NCBI GenBank assembly: GCA_910575475.1
Contig: CAJTGD010000011.1
Coordinates: forward strand, 99,285 to 163,284
Source of the DNA: Lachnospiraceae bacterium
GTDB taxonomy: Bacteria; Bacillota; Clostridia; Lachnospirales; Lachnospiraceae
Direction of reading: 5' to 3'
DNA: 64,000 nucleotides
The position numbers were made by a program, and so were the translations under genes. This document shows, in pieces, positions 31,217 to 40,390 of this stretch. How positions within the stretch are numbered: the first letter of the stretch is position 1; the number at the start of each line of letters is the position of its first letter. The notes under the pieces were generated by a model that made no database searches, was not told the DNA's origin, and worked only from the letters and a program-made list of their open reading frames with translations.

Positions 31217-31372
31217 TGCTTCCCTTCCTTTCTCTCATTATATAAATGAGTTTCGCCTGCGAAACTCGCGCCTGCGGCGGCCGCATCGCGGCATCTGTCC
31301 TGTACGACGCAAAGCACTCTCTCCGGAGGGTTTTTGTTCTATCGGAAAATTTATAGAAACTGCCTATAGAAC

Positions 31373-31790
31373 AAAAATGCTCCCGTCCTGTAATAGGACG
31401 GAAGCGTATGCTCCGTTGATACCACCTGTTACAACATCTGTTCAGATCCGATGCTTCTTCTTGATGGGGAAAACAGTGAAAATGCTGTTTCCCGTAAAAC
31501 ACGGTGTTCTGACCTCTTTGTCATTTATACCCAAAGGGCATCCCTTAATACATGCCCCTGCGGGGCAGGCGGACTTCGTCCGGTAAGGTATGGATTCCGG
31601 TAACGGCGGAAAACCGTCAGCACCTACTGTCCGGCGGGGTTCGTATACCGACTGGGAACTATGCCGGGGTTCGGTTGCTGCAACTCGGGAGTGATCTTCA
31701 GAAAGACCTTACTTGTACCGGACTCTCACCATCTCCGGCTCGCTTGAAGCTTCAGAGTTCTTCCTACTGTCTCCGTCATGGTCTTTTTGT
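31373..31790 (-). ncRNA. T-box leader of ileS (isoleucine-specific)
   Basis: On the minus strand the leader runs from a Stem I with AGCGAGCCGG and GGTGAGAGTCCGG, through a specifier region AAGATCACTCCCGAG with ATC at 31695-31693, to the T-box AGGTGGTATCAACGGAG (31427-31411). A terminator follows: GCTTCCGTCCT pairs with AGGACGGGAGC (31405-31379) and TTTTT comes next. A degenerate copy of the dispersed repeat (31525-31567) lies between Stem I and the T-box. A further inverted repeat (TTTTTGTTCTAT/ATAGAACAAAAA, 31331-31377) follows the terminator. Confidence 0.92.
31525..31567 (+). repeat. Degenerate dispersed repeat inside the T-box leader
   Basis: TTATACCCAAAGGGCATCCC (31525 on) matches the dispersed repeat, followed by the hairpin TGCCCC-TGC-GGGGCA (31553-31567). 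It lies in the linker between Stem I and the antiterminator domain. Confidence 0.65.
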
Positions 31791-31840
31791 ATTCTCAGTT
31801 TTTTACCACAGGGATATTATAAGTAGAAGAGGCGGATTAG

Positions 31841-33772
31841 TCAAGAGGTTTTCTCATTTTTCCGATTCCGTCTTTTTCTCTCCTGCGTTCTCTTCCGTCT
31901 GCTCATGCCGACGCACACGACTACAGCCAGCAGCACTGCCGCGCCGCCCGCAATGATCATCTGCCTTGCGGAAAGCCCGCCCAGTTTTTTCGGGGCAGTT
32001 TCTTTGCTTTTCCTCTTGCTGCCGTCCGCAGGCGTCCATTCTATTTCCGATCCTTCTCCAAAATAGGACTGATTCAAAACCACTGCCGCATGACCGGCCT
32101 CCTGGCCTGCATAGGTATAAACGATCGTTCCGGCCCTTTCGCTGCCGGACCCAGCATCATTCTCTTTGTTCCCGGCTGTTCCTGACGCCGGATCTTCTCC
32201 GTTCTGACCGGAGGATACATCGTCCGAATTCTCCCCGGTTCCGGATAAGCCCTGATTGCCGGAGGCATCTCCGTTCTCTCCTGCTTCCGGCTGCGTCCCG
32301 TCTGTCCCTGGCTGTGCGCCTTCCGCGCCGGCCGGAGCAACTCCGTCCGTTCCCGGCCGCGCGCCTTCCGCAGAAGCCGGAACCGCTCCGTCTGCCGAAG
32401 CCGGTGCTCCCTCTGCGCCTGGCTGAGAACCATCTGCCGTTCCCTCGGCCCCAGGCTGAGAACCATCCGCTGCTCCCTCGGCTCCCGGCTGCGCTCCATC
32501 CGCCGGCGTGCCTGCCGGAGTCCCGTCCGTTCCTTCCTGCCCCGGCTGCTCTCCCTCTGCCGGAGTCTCCGCCGGAGGTGCCGGCGGTGCGGTCAGCACC
32601 TCGATCCACCGGTCAAAGGAAACATTTCCTGTCTCCGCCTCTCCTTCTGCCGTGGAAATCTGACATTCCAGCTGCGTAAAATCAACCCCCGCGGGAAGGA
32701 CCACATATGCCCCCTCATCCTGGAAGGTCTCAATATCACCGGACGTCTCCTTGTCCGCAATGGTCACCTTGGTAAAATTGCCGAACGCGTAATCCAGCAT
32801 CGCCCGGGTATCCTCATAAGCCTGCACCCCGTAATCTGCCATCACCACCGCCGCCAGGCGCATCTGCCCGTTATCGGCCATAGTCACCAGCGTTGTTCCC
32901 GACTGGTCCGTATATCCGGTCTTCCCGCCCCGGCAAAATTCGTAATAATATTCATTCTCGGGCCAGAGCATCTTGTGATTCTGCCAGCAGGTCCGGGGCT
33001 CATTTTTCAAACTGGTGGGCGCAATGGTATATTCCAGCGAACCCATCAGATGCTGGAACGGTTCATACTGATAAACTGCCGCTGCAATCCGCGCCATATC
33101 ATGAGCCGTTGTAAAATGCTGATCGTCATGCAGACCGTTGGCATTGACCCAATGAGAACCCGTACATCCCAGTTCGACGGCCCGCTCATTCATCCGGTCA
33201 ATGAAGGTCTGGTAAGTCCCGCCCATCTTGATCCCCATATTCTCCGCCACCGCGTAGGAGACTTCATTTGCCGAAGCAAGCAGGACCGCATGCAGCGCGT
33301 CATTGAGGCTGAGCTGCTCACCCACAAGCATTCCGACACTGGCATCCCCCGGCTCCAGAAAGCTGATGCTGTCCTCCGAGAATGTCACCGTATCGTCGGG
33401 TTCCCCCGTCTCCAGCGCTACCAGCGTAGTCAAAAGCTTCGTGATGCTGGCAGGAAAATGCTGTTCCTCCGCCGCTTTTGCGTAGAGAACCGCACCGCTC
33501 TCCATATCCATTACAATGGCCGATGCCGCATGAACCTTCGGCCCTTCCGGCCATCCGGGCAGATTATTGGAGTCAGGTATGATCTCATAAATCGCGTTTT
33601 TTCTGGCTTCTTCCTCCGCAGCCAGCTCCTCGGGCGTCTTTTCCGGCTGGGGTGCTTCCGCGCCTTCCGCCGCGGGAGTCTCCTGCCCTTCCTCTGCACA
33701 ACTCTCTAATCCGGGACATGCCGCAAGAAGTAATGCCGCCATTGCCCCTGCCAGGATCCTTTTTCCTATCAT
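31841..33772 (-). CDS. D-alanyl-D-alanine carboxypeptidase (penicillin-binding protein 5 type)
   Basis: The start at 33772 (GGAGGTTCTGT upstream) gives 643 residues with a signal peptide (MIGKRILAGAMAALLLAAC). The transpeptidase-type domain has PASITK (SxxK nucleophile), SANEVS (SxN) and RGGKTGYT (KTG), followed by a C-terminal beta domain. A 150-residue Pro/Gly/Ala/Glu repeat linker (units such as ADGSQPGAEG) leads to a C-terminal membrane anchor (IIAGGAAVLLAVVVCVGM) and a basic tail. The enzyme trims the terminal D-Ala of wall peptides at the outer face. The transmembrane anchor with a long linker differs from the usual amphipathic anchor. Confidence 0.93.
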   Translation of the reverse strand: MIGKRILAGAMAALLLAACPGLESCAEEGQETPAAEGAEAPQPEKTPEELAAEEEARKNAIYEIIPDSNNLPGWPEGPKVHAASAIVMDMESGAVLYAKAAEEQHFPASITKLLTTLVALETGEPDDTVTFSEDSISFLEPGDASVGMLVGEQLSLNDALHAVLLASANEVSYAVAENMGIKMGGTYQTFIDRMNERAVELGCTGSHWVNANGLHDDQHFTTAHDMARIAAAVYQYEPFQHLMGSLEYTIAPTSLKNEPRTCWQNHKMLWPENEYYYEFCRGGKTGYTDQSGTTLVTMADNGQMRLAAVVMADYGVQAYEDTRAMLDYAFGNFTKVTIADKETSGDIETFQDEGAYVVLPAGVDFTQLECQISTAEGEAETGNVSFDRWIEVLTAPPAPPAETPAEGEQPGQEGTDGTPAGTPADGAQPGAEGAADGSQPGAEGTADGSQPGAEGAPASADGAVPASAEGARPGTDGVAPAGAEGAQPGTDGTQPEAGENGDASGNQGLSGTGENSDDVSSGQNGEDPASGTAGNKENDAGSGSERAGTIVYTYAGQEAGHAAVVLNQSYFGEGSEIEWTPADGSKRKSKETAPKKLGGLSARQMIIAGGAAVLLAVVVCVGMSRRKRTQERKRRNRKNEKTS

Positions 33773-33830
33773 ACAGAACCTCCATATTTTTTGTACGAAA
33801 AGCCTGCCATCGGCTGCTTTTCCGCATACC

Positions 33831-33921
33831 TTGTGAAACGGCCGAATGGCCATAATGGGATGCCCTTGGGTATACCTTGTGAAACGGCCGCATGGCCATG
33901 ATGGGGTGCCCTTGGGTATAC
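33831..33921 (-). repeat. Dispersed 46-bp repeat, two tandem copies, opposite strand
   Basis: One copy at 33831-33876 matches the units at 20845 on the reverse strand. A second, slightly diverged copy follows at 33877-33921. They lie just upstream of the carboxypeptidase gene, between it and the FHA gene. Confidence 0.92.
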
Positions 33922-33935
33922 GACGTTACACAACG

Positions 33936-33979
33936 ATATCCAGCCCCTTTTCCATTGCCTCCGGCAAAGGGCTGGATAT
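33936..33979. terminator. Terminator hairpin after the FHA gene
   Basis: ATATCCAGCCCCTTT pairs with AAAGGGCTGGATAT. A T-rich tract follows on the plus strand. Confidence 0.55.
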
Positions 33980-34040
33980 TTTCCCCAACTGCTGCACTGA
34001 TTTCCGTTGGATACAGGCCATCCCCGCACTGCGCAGCTTT

Positions 34041-34691
34041 TTATTTTTCTCTCATCATACTCTGTATCTCGATCTCAGTCTCGCCCATCCCTATGACATC
34101 TTCCCTCTGGAGCAGTACAGGCTGGGTCACCCGCTTGCCGTTGAGGTAGGTTCCGTTCCGGGAACCCATGTCCTTCAGGTAGAGCTTATCCTCCTTTTGG
34201 ATGATCGCACAGTGCAGCTTCGACACCCTTGGATCGTCTCCAATGGACAGGAACTTTTCAAACTGCGGGACACTGTGTCCCCTTCCGATCCCGAGATTTT
34301 CATAAAAAATAAACGTAAATTTCTGCCAGGAGGTCAGATTCTCCAAAGACAGCTTCCAGAGCTTCTTCTCGGAAGGGCGTCTCCCTCCCGGCGCTTCGCC
34401 CGGCCGGTTCCGGCCTTCCTCCGCAGGAGCACCTTCCCGGCGCCGCCTGCCCTGTCCTACAATGAGCGGGCCTTCTTCCTGTTCCGGCTCCCTCTGCTCA
34501 TCGTACTCCTCACGCATATGGCGGGGCGCTTCCTCAGCTTCCTCATCGTATCCGTCATCATAGTCTTCTTCATCGTCGTCCTCATACTCCTCCCCGTCGT
34601 CCTGACGGCTCTTCACCAGAGCTGTGATGATGACAATGATCAAAATCACTGCGACAGCGATCAATATTCCCATTATAACCAGATACTGCAT
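34041..34691 (-). CDS. Membrane-anchored FHA-domain protein
   Basis: This 216-residue protein has one N-terminal membrane span (VIMGILIAVAVILIIVIITAL), a strongly acidic and Arg/Pro-rich linker and a C-terminal FHA domain. The domain carries GRGHSVPQF, SKLHCAI and DMGSRNGTYLNGKRV. FHA domains bind phosphothreonine, so the protein is likely a docking partner of a Ser/Thr kinase pathway that acts at the membrane. No kinase gene lies in the window. It is transcribed alone, with terminators on both sides. Confidence 0.85.
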   Translation of the reverse strand: MQYLVIMGILIAVAVILIIVIITALVKSRQDDGEEYEDDDEEDYDDGYDEEAEEAPRHMREEYDEQREPEQEEGPLIVGQGRRRREGAPAEEGRNRPGEAPGGRRPSEKKLWKLSLENLTSWQKFTFIFYENLGIGRGHSVPQFEKFLSIGDDPRVSKLHCAIIQKEDKLYLKDMGSRNGTYLNGKRVTQPVLLQREDVIGMGETEIEIQSMMREK

Positions 34692-34867
34692 ATGTATTCA
34701 CTCCTTTGTATATCGACAGCCTTCAAACAGTACCACTGCCTGAAATACGTTTTTTCATGTGTATTTTCTATATTACAGGCCGCACCCTGGTCAGGCGTGA
34801 CATGTAACTCTATGGTACTATATTTTTTCGATTCAGGCAAGCATGTAATGGGAAAAAGGGCAGGAAA

Positions 34868-34903
34868 AACCGCCGGAGAGGTGTGTCCCTCTCTCCGGCG
34901 GTT
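34868..34903 (-). terminator. Terminator of the purine permease gene
   Basis: On the minus strand AACCGCCGGAGAG pairs with CTCTCCGGCGGTT and is followed by TTTCC, extending a run of five Ts. Confidence 0.8.
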
Positions 34904-34996
34904 CTGATCCCCAGATATCCATTGTATATTTTGTTCCGGCCACACGGCATTTACCGTATCAGACTCCCCGCGGCAAACGCCGTATGAACACAGTTC

Positions 34997-36388
34997 CTAA
35001 ATCAGGATATATTTCAGGACAAACAGCACCGCGAGCACATACATCAGCAGGCTGATCTTCTTCTCCTTCGCGCGGCCTGTCAGCAGGTTGATCACCACAT
35101 AGGAGATCACTCCCATTGCGATTCCTTCGGAAATGCTGTACATGAACGGCATTGCGATCATGCTGATATAGCAGGGAAGCGCCTCGGTATAATCCGCGAA
35201 ATCAATTTTCGTAATGGATGTGATCATCAAAAATCCAACCACGATCAATGCCGGAGCCGTCGCAAAGGACGGGATCGCCAGGAAGATCGGGGACAGGAAC
35301 AGCGCCAGTCCGAACAGCGCGGCTGATACCACTGCCGTCAGGCCGGTCCGGCCGCCCTCGGCCACGCCGGATGCGCTCTCAACAAAGGTCGTTGTGGTAG
35401 AAGTTCCGAATACCGCGCCCAGGGATGTTCCTACGGCGTCAGAAAGCAGCGCACCCTTGATCTTCGGAAGCTTTCCGTCCTCATCCAGCATATCCGCCTT
35501 GGAAGCCACACCGATCAGGGTTCCAAGCGTATCAAACATATCCACAAATAAAAACGCAAACATAATGGTCAGGAAATTCAGGGACAGGATCCCGCTGAAA
35601 TCCATTTTAAAGAAGGTCGGCGCCATGCTCGGGATTCCAAAGCCTGAGCTGAAATCCGGCAGCACGCTGAACATGCCCAGCTCCGGATCCGGACGGTAAA
35701 GCCCTACCAGCTCGCAGATGATTCCCAAAATCCATGTGCCCAGGATCCCCCACAGGATATTGCCTTTTACATTTTTAACGACCAGCACAGCCGTCAGCAG
35801 GATGCCGATGAGTGCCAGCAGGACCGTGATCCCCTCTGACAGAAATGTTCCCTTCTCAATAGAGGTTTTGAAAGAATACACGGATACCAATGTTGTGCTG
35901 TCCACCACGATCTTCGCGTTCTGCAGCCCGATAAATGCGATGAACAGGCCGATGCCTACGGATACCGCATGCTTCAGATTTATGGGGATCGCATTGAAAA
36001 TAGCTTCCCGCACGTTGGTCAGTGACAGCAAAATGAAAATAAGACCTTCCACAAATACTGCCGCCAAAGCCATCTGCCAGGTATATCCCATCTGCAGGAC
36101 TACCGTATACGCAAAATACGCGTTCAGCCCCATGCCGGGCGCCAGTACGAACGGATAATTTGCAAAGGCCGCCATCAACAGGGTTGCCACAAGGGATGCC
36201 AGGGCTGTCGCCGTGAATACGGCCCCCGCATCCATCCCGGATGCGCTCAGGATATTGGGATTGACCGCCAGGATATATGCCATCGTCATAAATGTCGTAA
36301 CACCCGCAATGACCTCCGTCTTTACATCCGTATGATTCTCCGACAAGTGAAAGACCTTTTCCAAAAAGCCCTGATTCTTGTTCTCCAT
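34997..36388 (-). CDS. NCS2/AzgA-family guanine/hypoxanthine permease (PbuG type)
   Basis: This 463-residue protein has about 12-14 membrane segments. Family motifs include TFMTMAYILAVNP near the N-terminus, VLAPGMGLNAYFAY and a later conserved stretch with GTSTTTTFVESASGVAEGGR. The family imports hypoxanthine, guanine or adenine with protons. The leader contains a purine riboswitch with the guanine-type residue, so expression should fall when guanine or hypoxanthine is plentiful. AAAGGAGGACTGAACT precedes the ATG. It is monocistronic and terminated at 34868-34903. Confidence 0.92.
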   Translation of the reverse strand: MENKNQGFLEKVFHLSENHTDVKTEVIAGVTTFMTMAYILAVNPNILSASGMDAGAVFTATALASLVATLLMAAFANYPFVLAPGMGLNAYFAYTVVLQMGYTWQMALAAVFVEGLIFILLSLTNVREAIFNAIPINLKHAVSVGIGLFIAFIGLQNAKIVVDSTTLVSVYSFKTSIEKGTFLSEGITVLLALIGILLTAVLVVKNVKGNILWGILGTWILGIICELVGLYRPDPELGMFSVLPDFSSGFGIPSMAPTFFKMDFSGILSLNFLTIMFAFLFVDMFDTLGTLIGVASKADMLDEDGKLPKIKGALLSDAVGTSLGAVFGTSTTTTFVESASGVAEGGRTGLTAVVSAALFGLALFLSPIFLAIPSFATAPALIVVGFLMITSITKIDFADYTEALPCYISMIAMPFMYSISEGIAMGVISYVVINLLTGRAKEKKISLLMYVLAVLFVLKYILI

Positions 36389-36529
36389 AGTTCAGTCCTC
36401 CTTTTCTTTCATGCATAACTTTATTTGAAAAAACAAAAACTACCGCCGTCCTCCCAAAGCTTCATATCTGTCCGACCTGGTTTTCCTGCAACACGAACTG
36501 CATACCCAGATCCGTTCACGATATGAAAA

Positions 36530-36590
36530 CTTATAGTTAACTATTACGGTAGTTAGTAGAAACATCCGACCAATCTCGGATATATATAAG
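36530..36590 (-). ncRNA. Purine riboswitch, guanine type
   Basis: On the minus strand CTTATA (P1) pairs with TATAAG. P2 is ATCCGAG...CGGAT, followed by the conserved GTTTCTAC, and P3 is TAACTA-CCGTAA-TAGTTA. The J3/1 segment reads ACTAT, with C at the position that selects guanine over adenine. A clear downstream terminator was not resolved; the strand TACCG in P3 could pair with CGGTAG near 36440. Confidence 0.9.
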
Positions 36591-36713
36591 CTTCCAAATA
36601 CTTATGCATTAAATTTTTATTCTTTTTATTTTCTGTTAATAACATCTTACCATAACCCACAATTTTGTGTCAATCTAATTTTTATTTTTGTGCATATTCA
36701 ACAACATCATAAA

Positions 36714-36747
36714 ACCGGCCATGCAGTCTCATCCATGCATGGCCGGT
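36714..36747 (-). terminator. Terminator of pgi
   Basis: ACCGGCCATGCA pairs with TGCATGGCCGGT around a 10-base loop, followed by TTTAT on the minus strand. Confidence 0.8.
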
Positions 36748-36771
36748 CATCTTAGAACTTCCTACAACCTC

Positions 36772-38124
36772 TTACAATCTCTTCAACAATGCTTCTCTTT
36801 CTTCTTCATATCCTGGTTTTCCGAGCAGCGCGAACATGTTCCGCTTATAACTCTCCACGCCCGGCTGGTTGAACGGATTCACGCCGAGTAAGTATCCGCT
36901 CACGCCGCAGGCGAACTCAAAGAAGTAGAACAACTGTCCCAGATAAAATGCGTTCTGCTCCGGAATCTTCACCATGAGGTTCGGAACATTGCCGTCTGTG
37001 TGGGCAAGAATGGTTCCGTTCATGGCGCTCTTATTTATAAAATCAACGGTCTTTCCTTTCAGATAATTGAGGCCGTCCAGATCAACCGGTTCCTCGTTCA
37101 TCACGATCTCCGCCCTGGATTTTTCCACATTTAATACGGTCTCAAACAGGATTCTGTTGCCGTCCTGAATAAACTGTCCCATGGAGTGCAGGTCTGTTGT
37201 CAGGTCAACAGATGCCGGGAAGATTCCCTTCTGGTCCTTGCCCTCGCTCTCTCCATAGAGCTGTTTCCACCACTCAGATACATAATGCAGGCTTGGCTCA
37301 TAGTTCGCCAGAACTTCTACGGTTTTTCCTTTACGAAGGAGGATGTTGCGGACTGCCGCATACTGCATTGCATCATTTTCCGCGAAATCATTTTCCAAAG
37401 CGGCCTTTCTTCCTGCTGCCGCGCCTTCCATCAGCTCGTTGATGTCCACACCGCTGACCGCGATGGGGAGCAGGCCGACTGCCGTCAGTACGGAAAAACG
37501 TCCGCCGACGTCGTCCGGCACGACAAAGGACTCATACCCCTCTTCTGTGGCAAGATTCTTCAAAGCTCCTCTTGCTTTATCGGTGGTAGCATATATTCTC
37601 TTTGAAGCCTCTTCCTTTCCATATTTCTTTTCCAGAATCTCTTTAAATACGCGGAAGGCGATCGCCGGCTCTGTCGTTGTTCCCGACTTGGATATCATAT
37701 TGATGGAGAAATCTCTGTCTCCCACAACTTCGATCAGGTCACTGATGTAGGTGCTGCTGATACTGTTTCCAACGAAATAGATCTCCGGAGATTTTCTGAC
37801 GTCTTTGGAAACGATATTTGCAAAGGAATGTCCCAAAAATTCGATCGCAGCCCTTGCCCCAAGGTAGGAACCGCCGATCCCGATCACCAGAAGCACTTCG
37901 GAATCCTCACGGATCTTGTCCGCCGCTTTCTGAATACGGGCAAATTCTTCTTTGTCGTAGTCTACCGGGAGATCAACCCAGCCTACGAAATCATTCCCCG
38001 CGCCGCTCTTGGATACAAGCTTGTCCTTCGCCTGTGCCGCAAGCTCGCTCATATACTGCATCTCGTGTTCCTGAATAAAACCTGTTGCCTTTGAGTAATC
38101 AAATGTCACTTTGTTAGCCATCAT
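36772..38124 (-). CDS. pgi: Glucose-6-phosphate isomerase
   Basis: This 450-residue protein starts at 38124 or 38121 (two adjacent ATGs after AAAGGAAGGTTA); an extension to 38217 is not family-like. The sugar isomerase domains contain [50 protein letters not shown] and the C-terminal [17 protein letters not shown]. The enzyme interconverts glucose-6-phosphate and fructose-6-phosphate in glycolysis. It is single-gene and ends at a strong terminator. Length and motifs match the short bacterial type. Confidence 0.96.
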   Translation of the reverse strand: MMANKVTFDYSKATGFIQEHEMQYMSELAAQAKDKLVSKSGAGNDFVGWVDLPVDYDKEEFARIQKAADKIREDSEVLLVIGIGGSYLGARAAIEFLGHSFANIVSKDVRKSPEIYFVGNSISSTYISDLIEVVGDRDFSINMISKSGTTTEPAIAFRVFKEILEKKYGKEEASKRIYATTDKARGALKNLATEEGYESFVVPDDVGGRFSVLTAVGLLPIAVSGVDINELMEGAAAGRKAALENDFAENDAMQYAAVRNILLRKGKTVEVLANYEPSLHYVSEWWKQLYGESEGKDQKGIFPASVDLTTDLHSMGQFIQDGNRILFETVLNVEKSRAEIVMNEEPVDLDGLNYLKGKTVDFINKSAMNGTILAHTDGNVPNLMVKIPEQNAFYLGQLFYFFEFACGVSGYLLGVNPFNQPGVESYKRNMFALLGKPGYEEEREALLKRL

Positions 38125-38238
38125 TAACCTTCCTTTCTGCTTCTGTACTCTTAAGGTTTCCTGACCGCGGCCTGTGGAAATGCGCTGGGGAGGAATCCAT
38201 TGGTACCTGCTGTACATATTTTACCAAATCTGGCTGTT

Positions 38239-39801
38239 TTATGCAAGAAATTCTTCCAGTATCTGGCGGATGGCTTCCTCCTTTAAGGTGGATTCCTCGC
38301 GGTCCGATAATTCTGGATTTCCTTTCATGGTACGGCGGATGACCTGCCTTGCGGCATCGCCCTTTTTGCGGTTTTTATGTCTTGACCTATCATAATCTCT
38401 CAGGTCCTCCCCGTCTCCATAGGACGCGTCAAGCTCCGAATATTCTGCTGACTGTCGGGACAGCCCCCCATTTGCACGGATCATATCGGGGTGTCCGGCA
38501 GGGCGGGCTGCTTCCTCCGGTAAGGGTGGGCCCTCCAGGACTTCCTCGTATTCTGTAGTGTCCTCGATCATTCTCTGCACCACATCCTGGAATCTGCCGG
38601 GGATCCGTTTCATCTGGGAGGTGCCCGAAGCCCCGGAGACGTTCACCCCCTTTCCGGCAGCCGCTCCATATGCAGGTGACGGGCTGCCCCCTTTCGACGC
38701 GGCGCCTCCATTGGCGGAAGCGGGCTGGCTTTTTTGTGCCGCGGTTCCATAAACGGAAGCGGATTGACCGTTCTGTGCCGCGGTTCCATAGCTGGATACG
38801 GACCGGCCGTTCTGTGCCGCCCCTTCATAGGCAAAGGCGGGCTGTTCTTCCGGCTCGGGATCTTCATACTCGGAAGCGTCCTCCGGTCTCAGCGGGGTTA
38901 TATTTCCGTATGCCGGAGCTTCTTCCTCCTCAGAACCCATTTCTTCTTCATAGATCCCGGCGACGCGGGCCAGCTCCTCTGCGCTCCCGTAGAGGGGAGC
39001 CGTGTCTCCGGATACGCCTGTACGTGCCCTGCGGGGCTCACCTTCGATACTGATGGACAAACCCGGCGCCTCCTGAGCTTCCCTGGACTTTGCAGGCTGC
39101 TTTGCGTGAGCTTCGGCACGTTCGGACGCGGTCCGGCCTCCAACGGAATTTTTTTTTCCTTTTAAAAATCCGGTTCCTGTGGCAGCTTCTTTTCCGTCAT
39201 CGGAATCCCGGCCATTTGCGCGGAGGGCCTGGGAGGTCTCCGGCTGGATGATATTAATCTGGTCCTTCTCCGACTGGCGGGCTTTGCGGCGGCGCATGGC
39301 GCAGACATTTTCCAGATAATCCACCATGTAGTTTTTGGCCGCCTCAATCTTGTACTGCTCGTCCGAAATCTGGCTGATAACAAACAGAAGGACCATTTCC
39401 GCCGCCCCAAGACTGATATAACGATAGACCTGCTCACAAAACCCATTTTCCAAGTACCAGACGATCCCTCCAAAAGCCGCCAGAATCCCGGAAAACCAGA
39501 TCGACTGCACTTCAATCTGTCTCCATGTATGGATCCGCAGCAGGAATCCTCTGTATTCATATATGTATTTCTCCACAAATGCTTCCGCATTTTCTACCCG
39601 GTCGTGCAGCATCAGCGCGTGCTCGTATTTCGCCCGCACCAGCTTTATCAGTTTGTGTGTACTCTTGGACATATTGCCCGCCGCCCTGACCAGACGGCGA
39701 AGAGTAATCTGGTTGACTGCCTTTGACAGCACCCCGACGGCGCCCACCGCTATCATCAAATAGTAAACGATGTTGGTGTCCGTCACTACCTCATTAAACA
39801 T
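38239..39801 (-). CDS. Membrane protein with long disordered Ala/Gln/Gly-rich tail
   Basis: This 520-residue protein has an N-terminal membrane region of about three spans (residues 12-30, 98-115 and 125-142) and a cytoplasmic helical linker between the first two (HKLIKLVRAKYEHALML). A long disordered C-terminal half includes repeats such as SYGTAAQNGQSAS. The last 60 residues are charged and helical. No known family is recognised. A role in a membrane-associated structure is only a guess. AGGAGGGCTTCGTT precedes the ATG. Confidence 0.6.
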   Translation of the reverse strand: MFNEVVTDTNIVYYLMIAVGAVGVLSKAVNQITLRRLVRAAGNMSKSTHKLIKLVRAKYEHALMLHDRVENAEAFVEKYIYEYRGFLLRIHTWRQIEVQSIWFSGILAAFGGIVWYLENGFCEQVYRYISLGAAEMVLLFVISQISDEQYKIEAAKNYMVDYLENVCAMRRRKARQSEKDQINIIQPETSQALRANGRDSDDGKEAATGTGFLKGKKNSVGGRTASERAEAHAKQPAKSREAQEAPGLSISIEGEPRRARTGVSGDTAPLYGSAEELARVAGIYEEEMGSEEEEAPAYGNITPLRPEDASEYEDPEPEEQPAFAYEGAAQNGRSVSSYGTAAQNGQSASVYGTAAQKSQPASANGGAASKGGSPSPAYGAAAGKGVNVSGASGTSQMKRIPGRFQDVVQRMIEDTTEYEEVLEGPPLPEEAARPAGHPDMIRANGGLSRQSAEYSELDASYGDGEDLRDYDRSRHKNRKKGDAARQVIRRTMKGNPELSDREESTLKEEAIRQILEEFLA

Positions 39802-40390
39802 AACGAAGCCCTCCTCTATTCATTTATATATAGTACACATCCGTACACCCCGGGTACTTCTTTCCTCAGCAGGCACCGCAGCTGCTGAACTTGGCTGGCC
39901 GGAATCGCGGCGATATCTGCGCGGGACAATTTCCTGTTCCGGAAAATGCGCCTGCAAAGCATCCTGTGATCAATGGCCGTTCGGCCCTTTCATCAGAATG
40001 ACGCCTGCTTCCGTCCGCCGGTCTGTGCCTTTTGGGAAATATGCATCCAATCACATGCCGGTTTGTGTTTGACCCTATTATAGCGCTGTTTTTGCCGTCC
40101 TGCCTTAAAAAACGTTCTACATAATTCTACATTTGCGGGATGAAACAAAAAAATACTCCTTGATTCTCAAATTAAGAAAAACGCCCGTAAATCAGGCGTT
40201 TTCTAATCAACTTTAATGTTTCGAAACGGGATTCTTAACCTGAGAATCCGGGCCATTCTCAACTTCATGTTCCTCCCGGATGCTGTCGGAACGTGTCGAA
40301 CGAATTTTTGAAAAAAGGGCTGGACAGCTTTCCAGCAATCCAGTAAAGGCCAGGGCCTCACGCCCCGGCCTGTTTTTTCAAATATAAGAG
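39802..40390. other. Intergenic region with two hairpins
   Basis: No credible gene is seen in this 590-base gap. It holds the hairpin AAAACGCC...GGCGTTTT (40176-40203) and GGCCAGGGC...GCCCCGGCC (40348-40370), the latter followed by TGTTTTTT on the plus strand. Either could end the AAA-ATPase transcript. Confidence 0.5.
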
